Assembly: GCF_020097835.1 (NCBI RefSeq)
Contig: NZ_CP083666.1
Location: 558,001 to 622,000 of the forward strand
Length of the DNA: 64,000 nucleotides
Direction of reading: 5' to 3'
Source of the DNA: Haloprofundus halobius
GTDB lineage: Archaea > Halobacteriota > Halobacteria > Halobacteriales > Haloferacaceae
Shown: positions 46,916 through 56,013 of the stretch, piece by piece
Layout: the number at the start of each line of letters is the position of its first letter
How positions within the stretch are numbered: the stretch's first letter is position 1
Notes under the pieces: model-generated
Database searches by the model: none
Told to the model about the DNA's origin: nothing
What the model saw: only the letters and a program-made list of their open reading frames with translations
Program-made: the position numbers and the translations under genes

Positions 46916-47033
46916 AACAGCCGGGACGCGTGAACACCCGCGGAACGGCGCGTCGCCCGGCGGTTTCGGGGGGCCGAAGCAACGGTCGGACAAGAAAATC
47001 CTTAAGTTCTACCCGCGGGTACGACTGAGTGCC

Positions 47034-47108
47034 GGGTTGGTGATCTAGTCTGGTTATGATACCTCCTTCACACGGAGGAAGTCGGCAGTTCAAATCTGCC
47101 CCAACCCA
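47034..47108 (+). tRNA. tRNA-Val (anticodon CAC)
   Basis: A 75-nt cloverleaf: acceptor GGGTTGG pairs with CCAACCC, discriminator A. The anticodon stem CCTCC/GGAGG encloses loop TTCACAC, so the anticodon is CAC (Val GTG codons). The T arm contains GTTCAAAT. No CCA is encoded. An A/T-rich CTTAAG box is about 30 nt upstream. There is no intron. Confidence 0.95.
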
Positions 47109-47122
47109 TTTCTGATTCCTCG
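47092..47122 (+). repeat. tRNA 3' end copy of an att-like direct repeat (left)
   Basis: 31 bases covering the 3' end of tRNA-Val and the following TTTCTGATTCCTCG. The same block returns at 47245-47275 with 26 of 31 identities. Confidence 0.5.
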
Positions 47123-47244
47123 CAACGACGAGTGATGCGAACGGCGCAGCCGTGAGCGGAGCGATGAGTCCGTGGAATCGAAACTGGTGACGGCAGCTTG
47201 AACTTGGGAGTGCAGCGAGCGAGGTGCGCGGAACGACCGAAGTG

Positions 47245-47275
47245 TAAATCTGGCCCAACCCTCTTCTGGTTCTTC
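47245..47275 (+). repeat. Diverged copy of the tRNA-Val 3' end (right)
   Basis: AAATCTGGCCCAACCC followed by TCTTCTGGTTCTTCG repeats the tRNA tail and its flank, 153 bp downstream, with no 5' tRNA half. The interval between the copies encodes nothing recognisable. It looks like an old attachment-site scar or small duplication. Confidence 0.45.
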
Positions 47276-47394
47276 GAATCAGATAGCGGCACGAATTACG
47301 ACCGTTGAGAGCCCAAAGCAACGCGCTTTCGATTTTTGACGCACGGTGCGTGTGACCGACTCACGCGCCACCAACCGCTTTGCGAAACAGTTTA

Positions 47395-47412
47395 ACTGAC
47401 CGGCCGGTTAGT
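47395..47412. promoter_or_regulatory. TetR-type operator palindrome over the tetR-MATE promoter
   Basis: ACTGACCGGCCGGTTAGT is an inverted repeat with one mismatched pair. It overlaps a TTTAA box and is followed by related half-sites (CTGACCGACCAGTCAG, 47425-47440). It sits upstream of the tetR fragment at 47455, a typical autorepression site. Confidence 0.6.
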
Positions 47413-47454
47413 ACGACCAAGACCCTGACCGACCAGTCAGTCGAGCCCCACCAA

Positions 47455-47655
47455 ATGAACGAGAAAACCTCCACCGAACTGAGACGCGCGACGTACCGCG
47501 CGCTCTGCAAGTACGGGCACGCCGCGGTGACGATGCGCGACATCGTCGACGAGTCCTCGAAGAGCGAGGTGACCCTCTACGACCGCTTCGAGAGCAAGCG
47601 CGGCCTGCTGGTAGCGCACGATTCGAGGGACGAAACCGAGGTGCGCGCCGAGTGA
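47455..47655 (+). CDS. TetR family regulator, reduced to the DNA-binding domain
   Basis: 66 residues. TetR HTH is clear: TELRRATYRALCKYGHAAVTMRDIVDESSKSEVTLYDRFESKRGLLVA (about 7-54). Normal members have a further ~130-residue ligand and dimer domain; here the frame ends soon after (HDSRDETEVRAE). The stop overlaps the GTG of the MATE gene by 4 nt. Either the effector domain was deleted and the junction fused to the transporter, or a minimal repressor is retained. The operator at 47395 supports recent function of the family in this operon. Confidence 0.7.
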   Translation: MNEKTSTELRRATYRALCKYGHAAVTMRDIVDESSKSEVTLYDRFESKRGLLVAHDSRDETEVRAE

Positions 47656-49154
47656 GCCTGCTCGACCGCATCGACAGCGTGTTCAAAGGTCCGGAGGACG
47701 TCGACCTCACCTCGGGCGGCATCGCGCGGCCGCTGTTCTACCTCTCGTTGCCCATCGTCCTCACGAACCTGATGCAGACGGCGTACAACCTCGCCGACAC
47801 CTTCTGGCTCGGCCAGTACGACACCGCCGCGCTCGCAGCCATCAGCTTCGCGTTCCCGATGGTGTTTCTGCTCATCGCCATCGGGATGGGCTTTTCCGTC
47901 GCGGGTAGCGTGCTCGTCGCCCAACACACGGGCGCGAACGACGCGAAGCAAGCCGAGTACGCGGCGTCGCAGACGGTGACGTTCTCGCTTCTCGCCGCGC
48001 TCGTGCTCGGACTCGTCGGCTTCGTCTTCGTCGAACAACTGCTGAGCATCTTCGGGGCGTCTCCGGAGGTACTCCCGATGGCGACGAGCTACATGCAGGT
48101 CATCTCGCTCGGCCTCATGTTCATGTTCGGCTTCTTCGTCTTCGTCGCGCTGATGCGCGGCTACGGCGACACCGTCACCCCGATGCTCGTCATGTTCGGG
48201 TCGGTCGTGCTCAACATCTTTCTCGACCCGTTTCTCATCTTCGGATTCGAGAACAATCCCCTCTTTACGATGCTCGGAATGGAGAACCTCCAGTCGACGC
48301 TGTTCGTCATGACGGGCTACACCGGGTCGGGTATCACCGGCGCGGCCGTCGCGACCATCTTCTCGCGGGCGCTGGCGCTGGCCGTCGGGTTGGCGATCAT
48401 GTTCGACGGAACCCGCGGCGTGGAGATTCACCTCCGCGACATGACCCCGAACTTCGGCTACGCGCGGAAACTGCTCGCTATCGGACTCCCCGCGTCCGTC
48501 GAGGGCTCCGGCCGCGCCGTCTCGATCAACCTGCTGCTCATCGTCGTCGGACTGTTCTCGACGAACGTCGTCGCCGCCTACGGCGTCGGGACGCGCGTGC
48601 TGTCGGTCATCTTCCTGCCGGCGCTCGCCGTCGCCCGCGGCGTCGAGACGATGACCGGCCAGAACATCGGCGCGGACAAACCCGACCGCGCAGAGAAGGC
48701 CGCCACCAGCGCCGCCTTGACGATGTTCGTCGTCCTCTCGGCGTTGGGCGTGCTCACCTGGTTCGCCGCCCGCCCCATCGTCGGAGTGTTCACCGACAAT
48801 CAGGAAGTCATCGCAATCGGCGCGGAGTTCCTCCGCTTCGTCGCGCCGACGTTCGGCTTCATCGGCGTCGTCCAGTCGTTCGTCGGGAGTTTCCGCGGCG
48901 CGGGCAAGACGGTCGTCGCCGCCGTCATCTCGGTGTCGATGCTCGGCCTCGTTCGCCTCCCCGTCGCCTTCTTCGGGGCCACCGACTTCGGTGTGGGTCT
49001 CGGTTCGTCGGGTATCTGGCTCGGATTCGCCGTCTCGAACGTCGTCGGCGGCGTCATCGCGTTCCTCTGGTACCGCCGGGGAACGTGGCGCGGCGTCGAC
49101 ATCTCGTCGAATCGGGACGCACCGAACGTCGAGGCCGAACTGACGGACGACTGA
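47652..49154 (+). CDS. MATE family multidrug/cation efflux transporter
   Basis: 500 residues with a GTG start overlapping the tetR stop. Twelve hydrophobic segments; family sequence GIARPLFYLSLPIVLTNLMQTAYNLADTFWLGQYDTAALAAISFAFP (about 20-66) and the second-half equivalent GLPASVEGSGRAVSINLLL. MATE proteins export drugs or metabolites using Na+ or H+. It would be controlled by the adjacent TetR-type operator. The C-terminus is a short acidic tail. Confidence 0.93.
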   Translation: MSLLDRIDSVFKGPEDVDLTSGGIARPLFYLSLPIVLTNLMQTAYNLADTFWLGQYDTAALAAISFAFPMVFLLIAIGMGFSVAGSVLVAQHTGANDAKQAEYAASQTVTFSLLAALVLGLVGFVFVEQLLSIFGASPEVLPMATSYMQVISLGLMFMFGFFVFVALMRGYGDTVTPMLVMFGSVVLNIFLDPFLIFGFENNPLFTMLGMENLQSTLFVMTGYTGSGITGAAVATIFSRALALAVGLAIMFDGTRGVEIHLRDMTPNFGYARKLLAIGLPASVEGSGRAVSINLLLIVVGLFSTNVVAAYGVGTRVLSVIFLPALAVARGVETMTGQNIGADKPDRAEKAATSAALTMFVVLSALGVLTWFAARPIVGVFTDNQEVIAIGAEFLRFVAPTFGFIGVVQSFVGSFRGAGKTVVAAVISVSMLGLVRLPVAFFGATDFGVGLGSSGIWLGFAVSNVVGGVIAFLWYRRGTWRGVDISSNRDAPNVEAELTDD

Positions 49155-49297
49155 TTCGTCGTCGCCCCGGTGTCTCGTCTCTCCTCTCTCTCCCCTCTCC
49201 TCTCACGCCTTCTCCGCAGCCGAACCATCACGGGGGGGAGACGGTCGTTCTAGCCTGCGAAACGGTGATTATCCGACGTTCGCTATCGGCGAGACAG

Positions 49298-49588
49298 ATG
49301 GAACTGCTATTCAGATTACTGGTCGCCGGATTCGTCATCGTCGCCCCGTCGGCGCTGTTTCTCGGTCTCTGGCACGGGTTACATCGGCTTCGGGACGACC
49401 GCCTCGTCGAACGACTGTTCGACGAGACCGACGACGCGGAACTGAGCCGTGGCGGTCGGTTCGTCCTGACGCCGACAGCGCGGCGCAGTCGCGCGTCCGG
49501 ATCCGTCGCCTGTGCGGCCTGTGGAACCCCGAACCCCCGCGGAGTCCGCTTCTGTCACGACTGTCTGTCGAAACTCGACGCGGCGTAG
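49298..49588 (+). CDS. Membrane-anchored zinc-ribbon protein
   Basis: 96 residues, ATG at 49298. One N-terminal membrane helix (LLFRLLVAGFVIVAPSALFLGLWHGL) and a C-terminal zinc ribbon with two CxxC pairs (VACAACGTPNPRGVRFCHDCLSKLD, about 70-94). This double pattern recurs in a haloarchaeal family (DUF7577-like). Function unknown. A preceding same-strand frame is open but lacks protein character. Confidence 0.75.
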   Translation: MELLFRLLVAGFVIVAPSALFLGLWHGLHRLRDDRLVERLFDETDDAELSRGGRFVLTPTARRSRASGSVACAACGTPNPRGVRFCHDCLSKLDAA

Positions 49589-49640
49589 AAGAGGGGGCGG
49601 TCAGTCTCGGTGTCGGTGCTCTCGCGTTCGGCGTGCGAAC

Positions 49641-50315
49641 TCAGTCGCGTCGGAGGGCGACGGCGGCCGCGCCGAGGAGGCCGACGAGCGCCGCGACGAC
49701 GCCGAAGCCGGGTCCGTCCGTGCTGGTGGTCTCCTCACCTTCGGTCGTCGCCTCGTCGGTCGCTGCTTCGTCGGTGGACTCGGTGTCGACCGACGTGGTC
49801 GTCTCGTCAGCAGAGGTCGTCGTCTCGTTGCCGGACGGCGTCTCCTCGCTCTGGCCTTCGGTGTTCAGGTACGCCGTGCTACTGATGGGCGCGCCGTTCT
49901 CCTGGTAGGGAACGTCCGCGGACTGGTTGAACTCCTGGTCACCGTCGTCGGTGTGTGCGGTCGCTATCGTCACCTGATCCCCGGAGAACGAGTCGTTGAG
50001 CGTCACCGTGATGTTCGTCTGCTCGCCCGGTTCGAGGTAGTCCGAGTGACCGATGAGGTCGCCGCCCTCGTCGAAGATGACGACGTAGCCGCCGTTCGAG
50101 AGGTTCGCTTCCTCAACGACGACGCTCTGGTTCTCGAGGGTCTGGTCGTTGTATTCGAGCGTCGCGGTTCCGTTCGCGGAGTCGTTTGCGCTGTCGTTCG
50201 TCTGCGCGGCGGCCGCTCCCGTCGCCGCGGGACCGAGGAGGGTCACCGCAGCGGCGAGCACGGCGAGCGCCACGACGGCGGTCAACGTGGTGCGTCGGAT
50301 TGTAGATTGCTTCAT
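49641..50315 (-). CDS. Surface protein with DUF7282-like domain and PGF-CTERM anchor
   Basis: 224 residues from the ATG at 50315. A Sec signal peptide (about 1-35, ending GAAAAQTND) precedes a ~100-residue beta domain (ATLEYNDQTLENQSVVVEEANLSNGGYVVIFDEGGDLIGHSDYLEPGEQ), the DUF7282/BGTF type. A Thr/Glu/Ser-rich, likely glycosylated stalk follows. The C-terminus is TDGPGFGVVAALVGLLGAAAVALRRD: a PGF motif, hydrophobic helix and basic end, the archaeosortase substrate signal. It should be cell-surface attached. An A/T-rich zone lies 80-100 nt upstream. Confidence 0.87.
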   Translation of the reverse strand: MKQSTIRRTTLTAVVALAVLAAAVTLLGPAATGAAAAQTNDSANDSANGTATLEYNDQTLENQSVVVEEANLSNGGYVVIFDEGGDLIGHSDYLEPGEQTNITVTLNDSFSGDQVTIATAHTDDGDQEFNQSADVPYQENGAPISSTAYLNTEGQSEETPSGNETTTSADETTTSVDTESTDEAATDEATTEGEETTSTDGPGFGVVAALVGLLGAAAVALRRD

Positions 50316-50567
50316 CGTTATCTCTGGTTCCGATGCCGTCCGGTGGGTCACCGACTCTGGGTACCCGGAGGACGCACCAGGAACTCGGCCAGCATATTTT
50401 CAACCAACTATAAATTATCTTGCGGAATCAAACGACTGTAGATAACAGTATTCACGGTATCTTCACACACGGTATGGTGACTCAGGGCGTGTAACTGTCG
50501 TGGTCGTTGGTGACGGAAGTATCAGATGTTCGAAAAACTCATAACTGAGTAAATCCTCGTGTCGTGT
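50316..50567. other. A/T-rich promoter interval
   Basis: Contains an A/T-rich stretch around 50396-50460 (TATAAATTATC at 50408-50419) that may drive the PGF-CTERM gene or a plus-strand transcript. No gene is seen. Confidence 0.3.
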
Positions 50568-50675
50568 ATGCACTGGAAACACCGACGCGACGCCCCCATC
50601 GCAGAGCAGAAAAAGAAAGAGACCGACGCCGGGACCCGTTGGTCGTTCATCGCGGCCGCGACCGTCGCCGCGTAG
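50568..50675 (+). CDS. Possible 35-residue membrane peptide
   Basis: ATG at 50568, MHWKHRRDAPIAEQKKKETDAGTRW then a hydrophobic end (SFIAAATVAA) and TAG. Frame sense continues after the stop only briefly (ATSYISAV). A CATAACT element about 28 nt upstream could be box A. The rest of the gap to 50896 has one GTG-started frame of 43 codons ending in VVVGRDPDD, not called. Weak evidence. Confidence 0.25.
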   Translation: MHWKHRRDAPIAEQKKKETDAGTRWSFIAAATVAA

Positions 50676-50896
50676 GCGACTTCGTACATCTCGGCCGTAT
50701 AGCCGCGTGCGACGCGCGCCGGTCGACCAACACGCAGCAAACGAACGACACTCGCTGACGCTCGCACGAGTTTTCTCCACCGACGACGCCGACGCCGCCG
50801 ACGAGTGCGTCGTCGTCGGCCGCGACCCCGACGACTGACCGCAGTCGCCCGTCGGCGCGACGAATGACATATATCTGATGGCTACGTCCACCACTT

Positions 50897-51550
50897 ATGA
50901 GTTACATCGCCGAGTTCGAGCTTTCGGGTCCAACGATACCGTTGATTGAGGCTCTGGCGCGCGTACCGTCGATGAAACTCCGCACCGAGGAGGCCGTCTC
51001 GTCCGGCGGCTCTTCGATTTTACAGCTGTACGTCTGGGCGTCCGGTGACGATTTCGAGCGGTTCGAGGCCGGTCTCGACGTGGACGAGACCGTCGTCGAC
51101 TACGAGGTGGTCGACAGCTTCGAGACGAAACGACTCTATCGCGTACGCGTCCCCTCCGACGCAGACGTGTTGTATCCCGCCATCGTCGAAGTCGGCGCGT
51201 CGCGACTGAAGCTGACGACGACGTACGAAGGTCTCGACGTTCGGATGCGCTTTCCCGACCGGGACTCGCTCTCGACGTTCCGCCAGCGCGTTCGTGAAGC
51301 GGGGATCTCGTTCTCGCTGAAACGGCTCTACGCACCCGAGAGTCCCGAACTCACTAAACAGTACGGACTCTCGGAGAAACAGCGAACGGCGCTGCTGACC
51401 GCCGTCGACATCGGCTACTACGACGTCCCGCGCCGCGCGAATCTCGACGAACTCGCGGAAAAACTCGACATCTCGGGACAGGCCGCGTCCGAGCGCCTCC
51501 GCCGAGGGACGGTCGCGCTCGTGCGCAACACTATCGACGCCGAATCGTAG
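50897..51550 (+). CDS. HTH-10 (bacterio-opsin activator type) transcriptional regulator
   Basis: 217 residues. The C-terminal ~55 residues are the HTH-10 domain: LTKQYGLSEKQRTALLTAVDIGYYDVPRRANLDELAEKLDISGQAASERLRRG (about 155-210), the defining haloarchaeal sequence. The N-terminal ~140 residues form a beta-rich sensory half (GDDFERFEAGLDVDETVVDYEVV). Targets are unknown; its neighbour sucD is convergent. It is of usual length and complete. Confidence 0.93.
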   Translation: MSYIAEFELSGPTIPLIEALARVPSMKLRTEEAVSSGGSSILQLYVWASGDDFERFEAGLDVDETVVDYEVVDSFETKRLYRVRVPSDADVLYPAIVEVGASRLKLTTTYEGLDVRMRFPDRDSLSTFRQRVREAGISFSLKRLYAPESPELTKQYGLSEKQRTALLTAVDIGYYDVPRRANLDELAEKLDISGQAASERLRRGTVALVRNTIDAES

Positions 51551-52420
51551 TCAGAGGAACGACTCGATGTTGTCGGCGACTTCCTCGGGCGTGTCGCCGA
51601 CGGGGACGCCCGCGTCGTTGAGGGCGTTGATCTTGCTCTCTGCGGTGCCGGTACCGCTGCCGGAGACGATGGCTCCCGCGTGACCCATGCGCTTGCCCGG
51701 CGGCGCGGTCCGCCCGGCGATGAAGCCGGCGACGGGCGTTTCCATGTGTTCGTCGATGAAGTTCGCTGCTTCTTCCTCGTCCTCGCCGCCGATTTCGCCG
51801 CACATGACGACGGCATCGGTCTCGTCGTCCGCCTCGAACAGCGAGAGGGCGTCGACGAAGTCCGTGCCGATGATGGGGTCGCCACCGATGCCGATGGCGG
51901 TGGTCTGACCGATGCCGCGGGCGGTGAGGTTGTCGACGACCTGGTACGTGAGGGTGCCGGAGCGCGAGACGAGACCCACGTTGCCGTCGGCGAAGATGTT
52001 GCCGGGGAGGATGCCGAGTTTCGCCTCGCCGGGGGTGATGATGCCGGGGCAGTTCGGGCCGATGAGGCGGGTGTCGACCTCCGAGAGCCGCTTGTTCACC
52101 TTCGCCATGTCCTGCGTCGGGATGCCCTCGGTGATGGCGACGACGAGGTCGAGGTCGGTGTCGAGCGCCTCGAACACGGCGTCGCCGGCGAACGCCGGGG
52201 GGACGAAGACGACGGAGGCGTCGGCGTCCTCCTCGCGGACGGCCTCGTCGACGGTGTCGTAGACCGGGATGCCGTCGACCTCCTGTCCGCCTTTGCCGGG
52301 CACCGCGCCCGCGACGACGTTCGTCCCGTACGCTTCCATCTGGCCGGTGTGGAACTTGCCCTCGCCGCCGGTGATGCCCTGTACCACTACGCGCGTGTCG
52401 TCGTCGACTAAGATACTCAT
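51551..52420 (-). CDS. sucD: Succinyl-CoA synthetase alpha subunit
   Basis: 289 residues. Catalyses ATP or GTP formation from succinyl-CoA in the citric acid cycle, with SucC. CoA-binding Rossmann-type start [17 protein letters not shown] (12-28), [29 protein letters not shown] and the catalytic phosphohistidine His247 in [11 protein letters not shown]. It begins inside the sucC stop (4-nt overlap), so the subunits are made together. Confidence 0.97.
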   Translation of the reverse strand: MSILVDDDTRVVVQGITGGEGKFHTGQMEAYGTNVVAGAVPGKGGQEVDGIPVYDTVDEAVREEDADASVVFVPPAFAGDAVFEALDTDLDLVVAITEGIPTQDMAKVNKRLSEVDTRLIGPNCPGIITPGEAKLGILPGNIFADGNVGLVSRSGTLTYQVVDNLTARGIGQTTAIGIGGDPIIGTDFVDALSLFEADDETDAVVMCGEIGGEDEEEAANFIDEHMETPVAGFIAGRTAPPGKRMGHAGAIVSGSGTGTAESKINALNDAGVPVGDTPEEVADNIESFL

Positions 52421-53562
52421 TGGCTCGCCTCCTGGGCGTTTTCGACCGCACGCTGAACCGCGTCCTCCAGCGTCTCTTCGACCTCCACGAGGTCGGTATT
52501 CAGAATCTCCATCCCCTCCTCGGCGTTCGTGCCAGCGAGGCGGACGACGACCTTCTTCGGAATCTCGTCGAACGATTCGAGCGCCTCGTTGATGCCCTTG
52601 GCGACCTCGTCGCCGCGGGTGATGCCGCCGAAGATGTTGAACACGACCGCGTCGACGTTCTCGTCGGAGAACACCATGTCGAGCGCGTTCGTCACACGCT
52701 CGGCTTTGGCGCCGCCGCCGATGTCGAGGAAGTTCGCGGGCTTCCCGCCGTAGTAGTCGACGAGGTCGAGCGTCGTCATGACCAGTCCTGCGCCGTTGCC
52801 GATGATGCCGACGTTGCCGTCGAGGCGGACGTAGTCGAAGCCGTACTCGCCGGCTTTCTTCTCCAGTTCGTCCTCGTACGTCTCGTCCTCCATCTCGGCG
52901 AGTTCAGACTGGCGGAACAGCGCGTCGTCGTCGATGTTCATCACGGCGTCGGCGGCGACGACGTCGCCGTCGCTCGTGATCATCACCGGGTTGACCTCGA
53001 TGTCGGAGGCGTCGCGCTCCTCGTAGAGGTCGTACAGCGTCGTGAGAATCGAGGAGACGTCGCGGGCGACCGACCGGTCGACGCCGGCGTCGTAGACGGC
53101 CTTCCGCGCCTGGTACGGGTGCAGGCCGAACGCCGGGTCGACGTGTTCACGAGCGATTGCGTCGGGGTTCTCCTCGGCGACCTCCTCGATGTTGACGCCG
53201 CCCTGCGTGGAGACCATAGCGACGGGTTCGCCCTCGCCGCGGTCCATCGTCACACCGACGTACAGTTCGTCCGTGAAGTCGACGCCGGCCTCGACGAGCA
53301 CCTGCTCGACGGTGTACCCTTTCAGGTCCATTCCGAGGATCTCGTCGGCGTACTGGCGGGCCTCGTCCTCGTCGGAAGCGATCTTGATACCGCCGGCCTT
53401 CCCGCGGCCGCCGACGTGTACCTGCGCCTTGATAGCGACTGGGTAGCCGATCGACTCGGCCGCATCGACCGCCTCGTCGACGCTCGTCGCGAGCTGTGAC
53501 TCCGGGACGGGAATCCCGGCATCGGCGAAGATATCCTTCGCCTGATACTCGTGAAGCTTCAT
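52417..53562 (-). CDS. sucC: Succinyl-CoA synthetase beta subunit
   Basis: 381 residues. ATP-grasp subunit: [50 protein letters not shown] (about 45-72), [28 protein letters not shown], and the C-terminal [24 protein letters not shown] and [14 protein letters not shown]. First gene of the sucC-sucD operon. A TTTAAG element about 30 nt upstream on the minus strand serves as box A. Confidence 0.97.
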   Translation of the reverse strand: MKLHEYQAKDIFADAGIPVPESQLATSVDEAVDAAESIGYPVAIKAQVHVGGRGKAGGIKIASDEDEARQYADEILGMDLKGYTVEQVLVEAGVDFTDELYVGVTMDRGEGEPVAMVSTQGGVNIEEVAEENPDAIAREHVDPAFGLHPYQARKAVYDAGVDRSVARDVSSILTTLYDLYEERDASDIEVNPVMITSDGDVVAADAVMNIDDDALFRQSELAEMEDETYEDELEKKAGEYGFDYVRLDGNVGIIGNGAGLVMTTLDLVDYYGGKPANFLDIGGGAKAERVTNALDMVFSDENVDAVVFNIFGGITRGDEVAKGINEALESFDEIPKKVVVRLAGTNAEEGMEILNTDLVEVEETLEDAVQRAVENAQEASQ

Positions 53563-53853
53563 GCGTACGTCTGAGGGTTCGACTGGCGCTTAAATCCCGT
53601 TCATTCGTGACACGGAGGCGCGTGGACGCGAACAGATGTCACAAACCCACACGCAAAAATATTGATACTATTCCAGAAATAAGACTCAATACCACCGAAA
53701 GCCTACGTAACCGTGCCCCGTAGTGCCCGGTCACTCGCGCCCACGATATATCCCGCTGCGGGGCTACTCAGTCTGGGGAGGACGTATCGTTCAGCGCCCG
53801 CGAGTCGCCGCGCCGGACTGAGCTTTTATTCGTTCTCGGTGTGACCCCGAGAT
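53563..53853. promoter_or_regulatory. Divergent promoter region sucC / SDR
   Basis: No gene. It holds TTTAAG on the minus strand for sucC (53592-53597), an A/T-rich run near 53656-53673, and TTTTATT at 53824-53830, about 24-30 nt before the SDR ATG. Confidence 0.5.
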
Positions 53854-54630
53854 ATGACCGTACTCGACAGATTTCGACTCGACGGACGGACAGCCATCGT
53901 CACCGGCGGCAACCGCGGTATCGGCCGCGAGATCGCCGACGCGCTCGCTGAGGCGGGCGCGAACATCGTCGTCGCCAACCGGAGCAGCGGGTCAGGAGAG
54001 GTGGCCGCCGAGGAACTCGCCGACGAGTGGGGCGTCGAGACGCTCGCCGTCCCCGTAGACGTCGCCGACGAAGCCGAAGTTCGTGCGATGGTCGACGCGA
54101 CTGTCGACCGCTTCGGCGGCGTCGACGTACTCGTCAACAACGCGGGCATCGTCGTCCACGAGGCCGCCGAGGAGATGACCGTCGACGAGTGGGATTCGGT
54201 GATGGAGACGAACGTTCGGGGAGTCTTTCTCTGCTCGAAGTACGCGGGTATCGAGATGATGGAGTCGGGCGGCACCATCCTCAACGTCTCCTCGATGTCC
54301 GCCCGAATCGCCAACTACCCGCAGCGGCAGGTCGCCTACAACGCCTCGAAGGGCGCAGTCGAGTCGTTCACCCGACAACTAGCCTCCGAGTGGGCCGAAC
54401 ACGACATCCGAGTCAACTGCCTCGCGCCGGGCTACATCCGTACCGACAACACCGACCAGGCCGACGACGTCGACCCGAACATCGACGAGGTGTGGCGCTC
54501 GGAGATGCTGATGGACGAGATTCCCGGCCCCGATGCCGTCGCGCCCGCGGCGCTCTACCTCGCCAGCGACGCCTCGTCGTACGTCACGGGCGCGTCGCTC
54601 GTCGTCGACGGCGGCTACACAGTTCGATAG
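53854..54630 (+). CDS. Short-chain dehydrogenase/reductase (classical SDR)
   Basis: 258 residues. NAD(P)-dependent oxidoreductase: TGGNRGIG cofactor loop (17-24), NNAGIV (95-100), Ser in VSSMSA, catalytic Tyr162 and Lys166 in AYNASKG, then LAPGYIRTD and the C-terminal VTGASLVVDGGYTV. The whole pattern is that of glucose 1-dehydrogenase / gluconate 5-dehydrogenase-like or beta-ketoacyl reductase-like SDRs; the substrate is not determined. Leaderless promoter as noted above. Confidence 0.92.
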   Translation: MTVLDRFRLDGRTAIVTGGNRGIGREIADALAEAGANIVVANRSSGSGEVAAEELADEWGVETLAVPVDVADEAEVRAMVDATVDRFGGVDVLVNNAGIVVHEAAEEMTVDEWDSVMETNVRGVFLCSKYAGIEMMESGGTILNVSSMSARIANYPQRQVAYNASKGAVESFTRQLASEWAEHDIRVNCLAPGYIRTDNTDQADDVDPNIDEVWRSEMLMDEIPGPDAVAPAALYLASDASSYVTGASLVVDGGYTVR

Positions 54631-54639
54631 TTCGCGCGG

Positions 54640-54870
54640 CTACGAGCGCGAGGCGTCGCCGACGCCGTCGGCGTACAGTCGCACCAGTCCGCATTCGGGG
54701 CAGACGTAGCCGCGGGCGGTGAGCGTACGCGTGAGGCCGAGCGAGCCGAGGATTCCTTCACGGGTCTCCTCGGTCCGAAGTTTCAGCCGCTCCTGTTGTA
54801 CCGCGGTCATCGGGTCAGCGCGCTCCATGGTGACACCGCAGTCGGGACAGCGGTGCGTGTCTGCGGGCAT
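54640..54870 (-). CDS. Small zinc-ribbon protein
   Basis: 76 residues from the ATG at 54870. CPDCG (residues 8-12) near the N-terminus and GYVCPECGLVRLYADG near the end give two CxxC pairs, separated by a helix (MTAVQQERLKLRTEETREGIL). A likely DNA/RNA- or protein-binding ribbon; function unknown. It is convergent with the SDR gene, 9 nt apart. Confidence 0.78.
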   Translation of the reverse strand: MPADTHRCPDCGVTMERADPMTAVQQERLKLRTEETREGILGSLGLTRTLTARGYVCPECGLVRLYADGVGDASRS

Positions 54871-54980
54871 ACCGGAGATACGCGTCGCCGGGCGAAAGTA
54901 GTTGTAGGTGGTCGCGTCGTACGCGGACTGGACTGGCACACGTCGCCCCCTTTATCGCTCCCGCGTCCCTCACCCCACGT

Positions 54981-55937
54981 ATGCGCGCAGCCAGATTCCA
55001 CGAACACGGTGGTCCCGAGGTACTGAGCGTCGACGACGTCGACTCGCCCGAACCCGGTTACGGCGAAGTCGTCGTCGACGTCCGCGCCATCGGCGTCAAC
55101 CCCGTAGACACCTACTTCCGCGAGGGCGCGTACCCCGTCCCCTCGCTTCCCTTTACGCCGGGGTCGGATCTCGCGGGCGTCGTATCGAGCGTCGGCGACG
55201 GCGTCGAGCGGTTCGCGCCCGGCGACCGAGTGTTCGGCACCGGCCTCGGCAACGGCATGCACGGCACCTACGCCGAGGAAGTCGCCGCGCCCGCGGAGTT
55301 CCTCGCAACCCTCCCGGAAGGGTCCTCCTTCGAGGACGGCGCGGCGCTCGCGCTCGTCGGGATGACCGCGTGGCAGGCGCTCGTCGCCCACGCGGAGTTA
55401 GAACCCGCAGAGTTGGCGCTCGTCCACGGCGGCAACGGCGGCGTCGGCCACGTCGCCATCCAACTCGCGGAGACGATGGGCGCGCGGGTGCTGACGACCG
55501 CAAATCCGGATTACCGCGACAGACTGCAGGAGCTCGGCGCGGAGACGGTGTTCGACTACGGCCGCAGCGACCTGACCGAGTCCGTCCAGCGGGTCGGCGC
55601 GCCCGAGGTCATCGTCGATACGTGGATGGACCAGTATCTCCAGTTCGATGCCGACGTGGCAGCGCAGGGCGCTCGCGTCATCTGCGTCGGCAACTCGACC
55701 GAGCAAGCGGGACTCTCCGCCGTGGGCGCGGCCAAGAGCAAGGACGTTCGCTTCCAGTTCATGACGATGTACAACACGCCGGACAAGGCGGCGGTGCTGG
55801 CGCGCCTCGGCGATTTGCTCGCCCGCGGCGAAGTCGTCCCCGAGATCGAGGAGACGTACAGTCTGGACGAGACGGGCGAGGCACAGCGCGCCGTATTGGA
55901 GGAGAGCTTCCTCGGGAAGTTGGTTATCACGACCTGA
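54981..55937 (+). CDS. NADPH:quinone reductase (zeta-crystallin-like)
   Basis: 318 residues, medium-chain dehydrogenase without zinc ligands. MRAARFHEHGGPEVLSVDDVD start, AIGVNPVDTYFREG (about 37-50), GSDLAGVV, and the NADPH loop VHGGNGGVGHVAIQLAETMGA (about 152-172) mark the QOR family. It reduces quinones or other enones with NADPH. It is an intact monocistronic gene between a zinc-ribbon gene and a DUF4177 gene. Confidence 0.92.
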   Translation: MRAARFHEHGGPEVLSVDDVDSPEPGYGEVVVDVRAIGVNPVDTYFREGAYPVPSLPFTPGSDLAGVVSSVGDGVERFAPGDRVFGTGLGNGMHGTYAEEVAAPAEFLATLPEGSSFEDGAALALVGMTAWQALVAHAELEPAELALVHGGNGGVGHVAIQLAETMGARVLTTANPDYRDRLQELGAETVFDYGRSDLTESVQRVGAPEVIVDTWMDQYLQFDADVAAQGARVICVGNSTEQAGLSAVGAAKSKDVRFQFMTMYNTPDKAAVLARLGDLLARGEVVPEIEETYSLDETGEAQRAVLEESFLGKLVITT

Positions 55938-56013
55938 GTGGCGGGCGGAGGGTGCATCCCTCCGGCGAGACGGAGCCACAAAACAGATACTGACCCGACA
56001 GTACCCACGTCGC

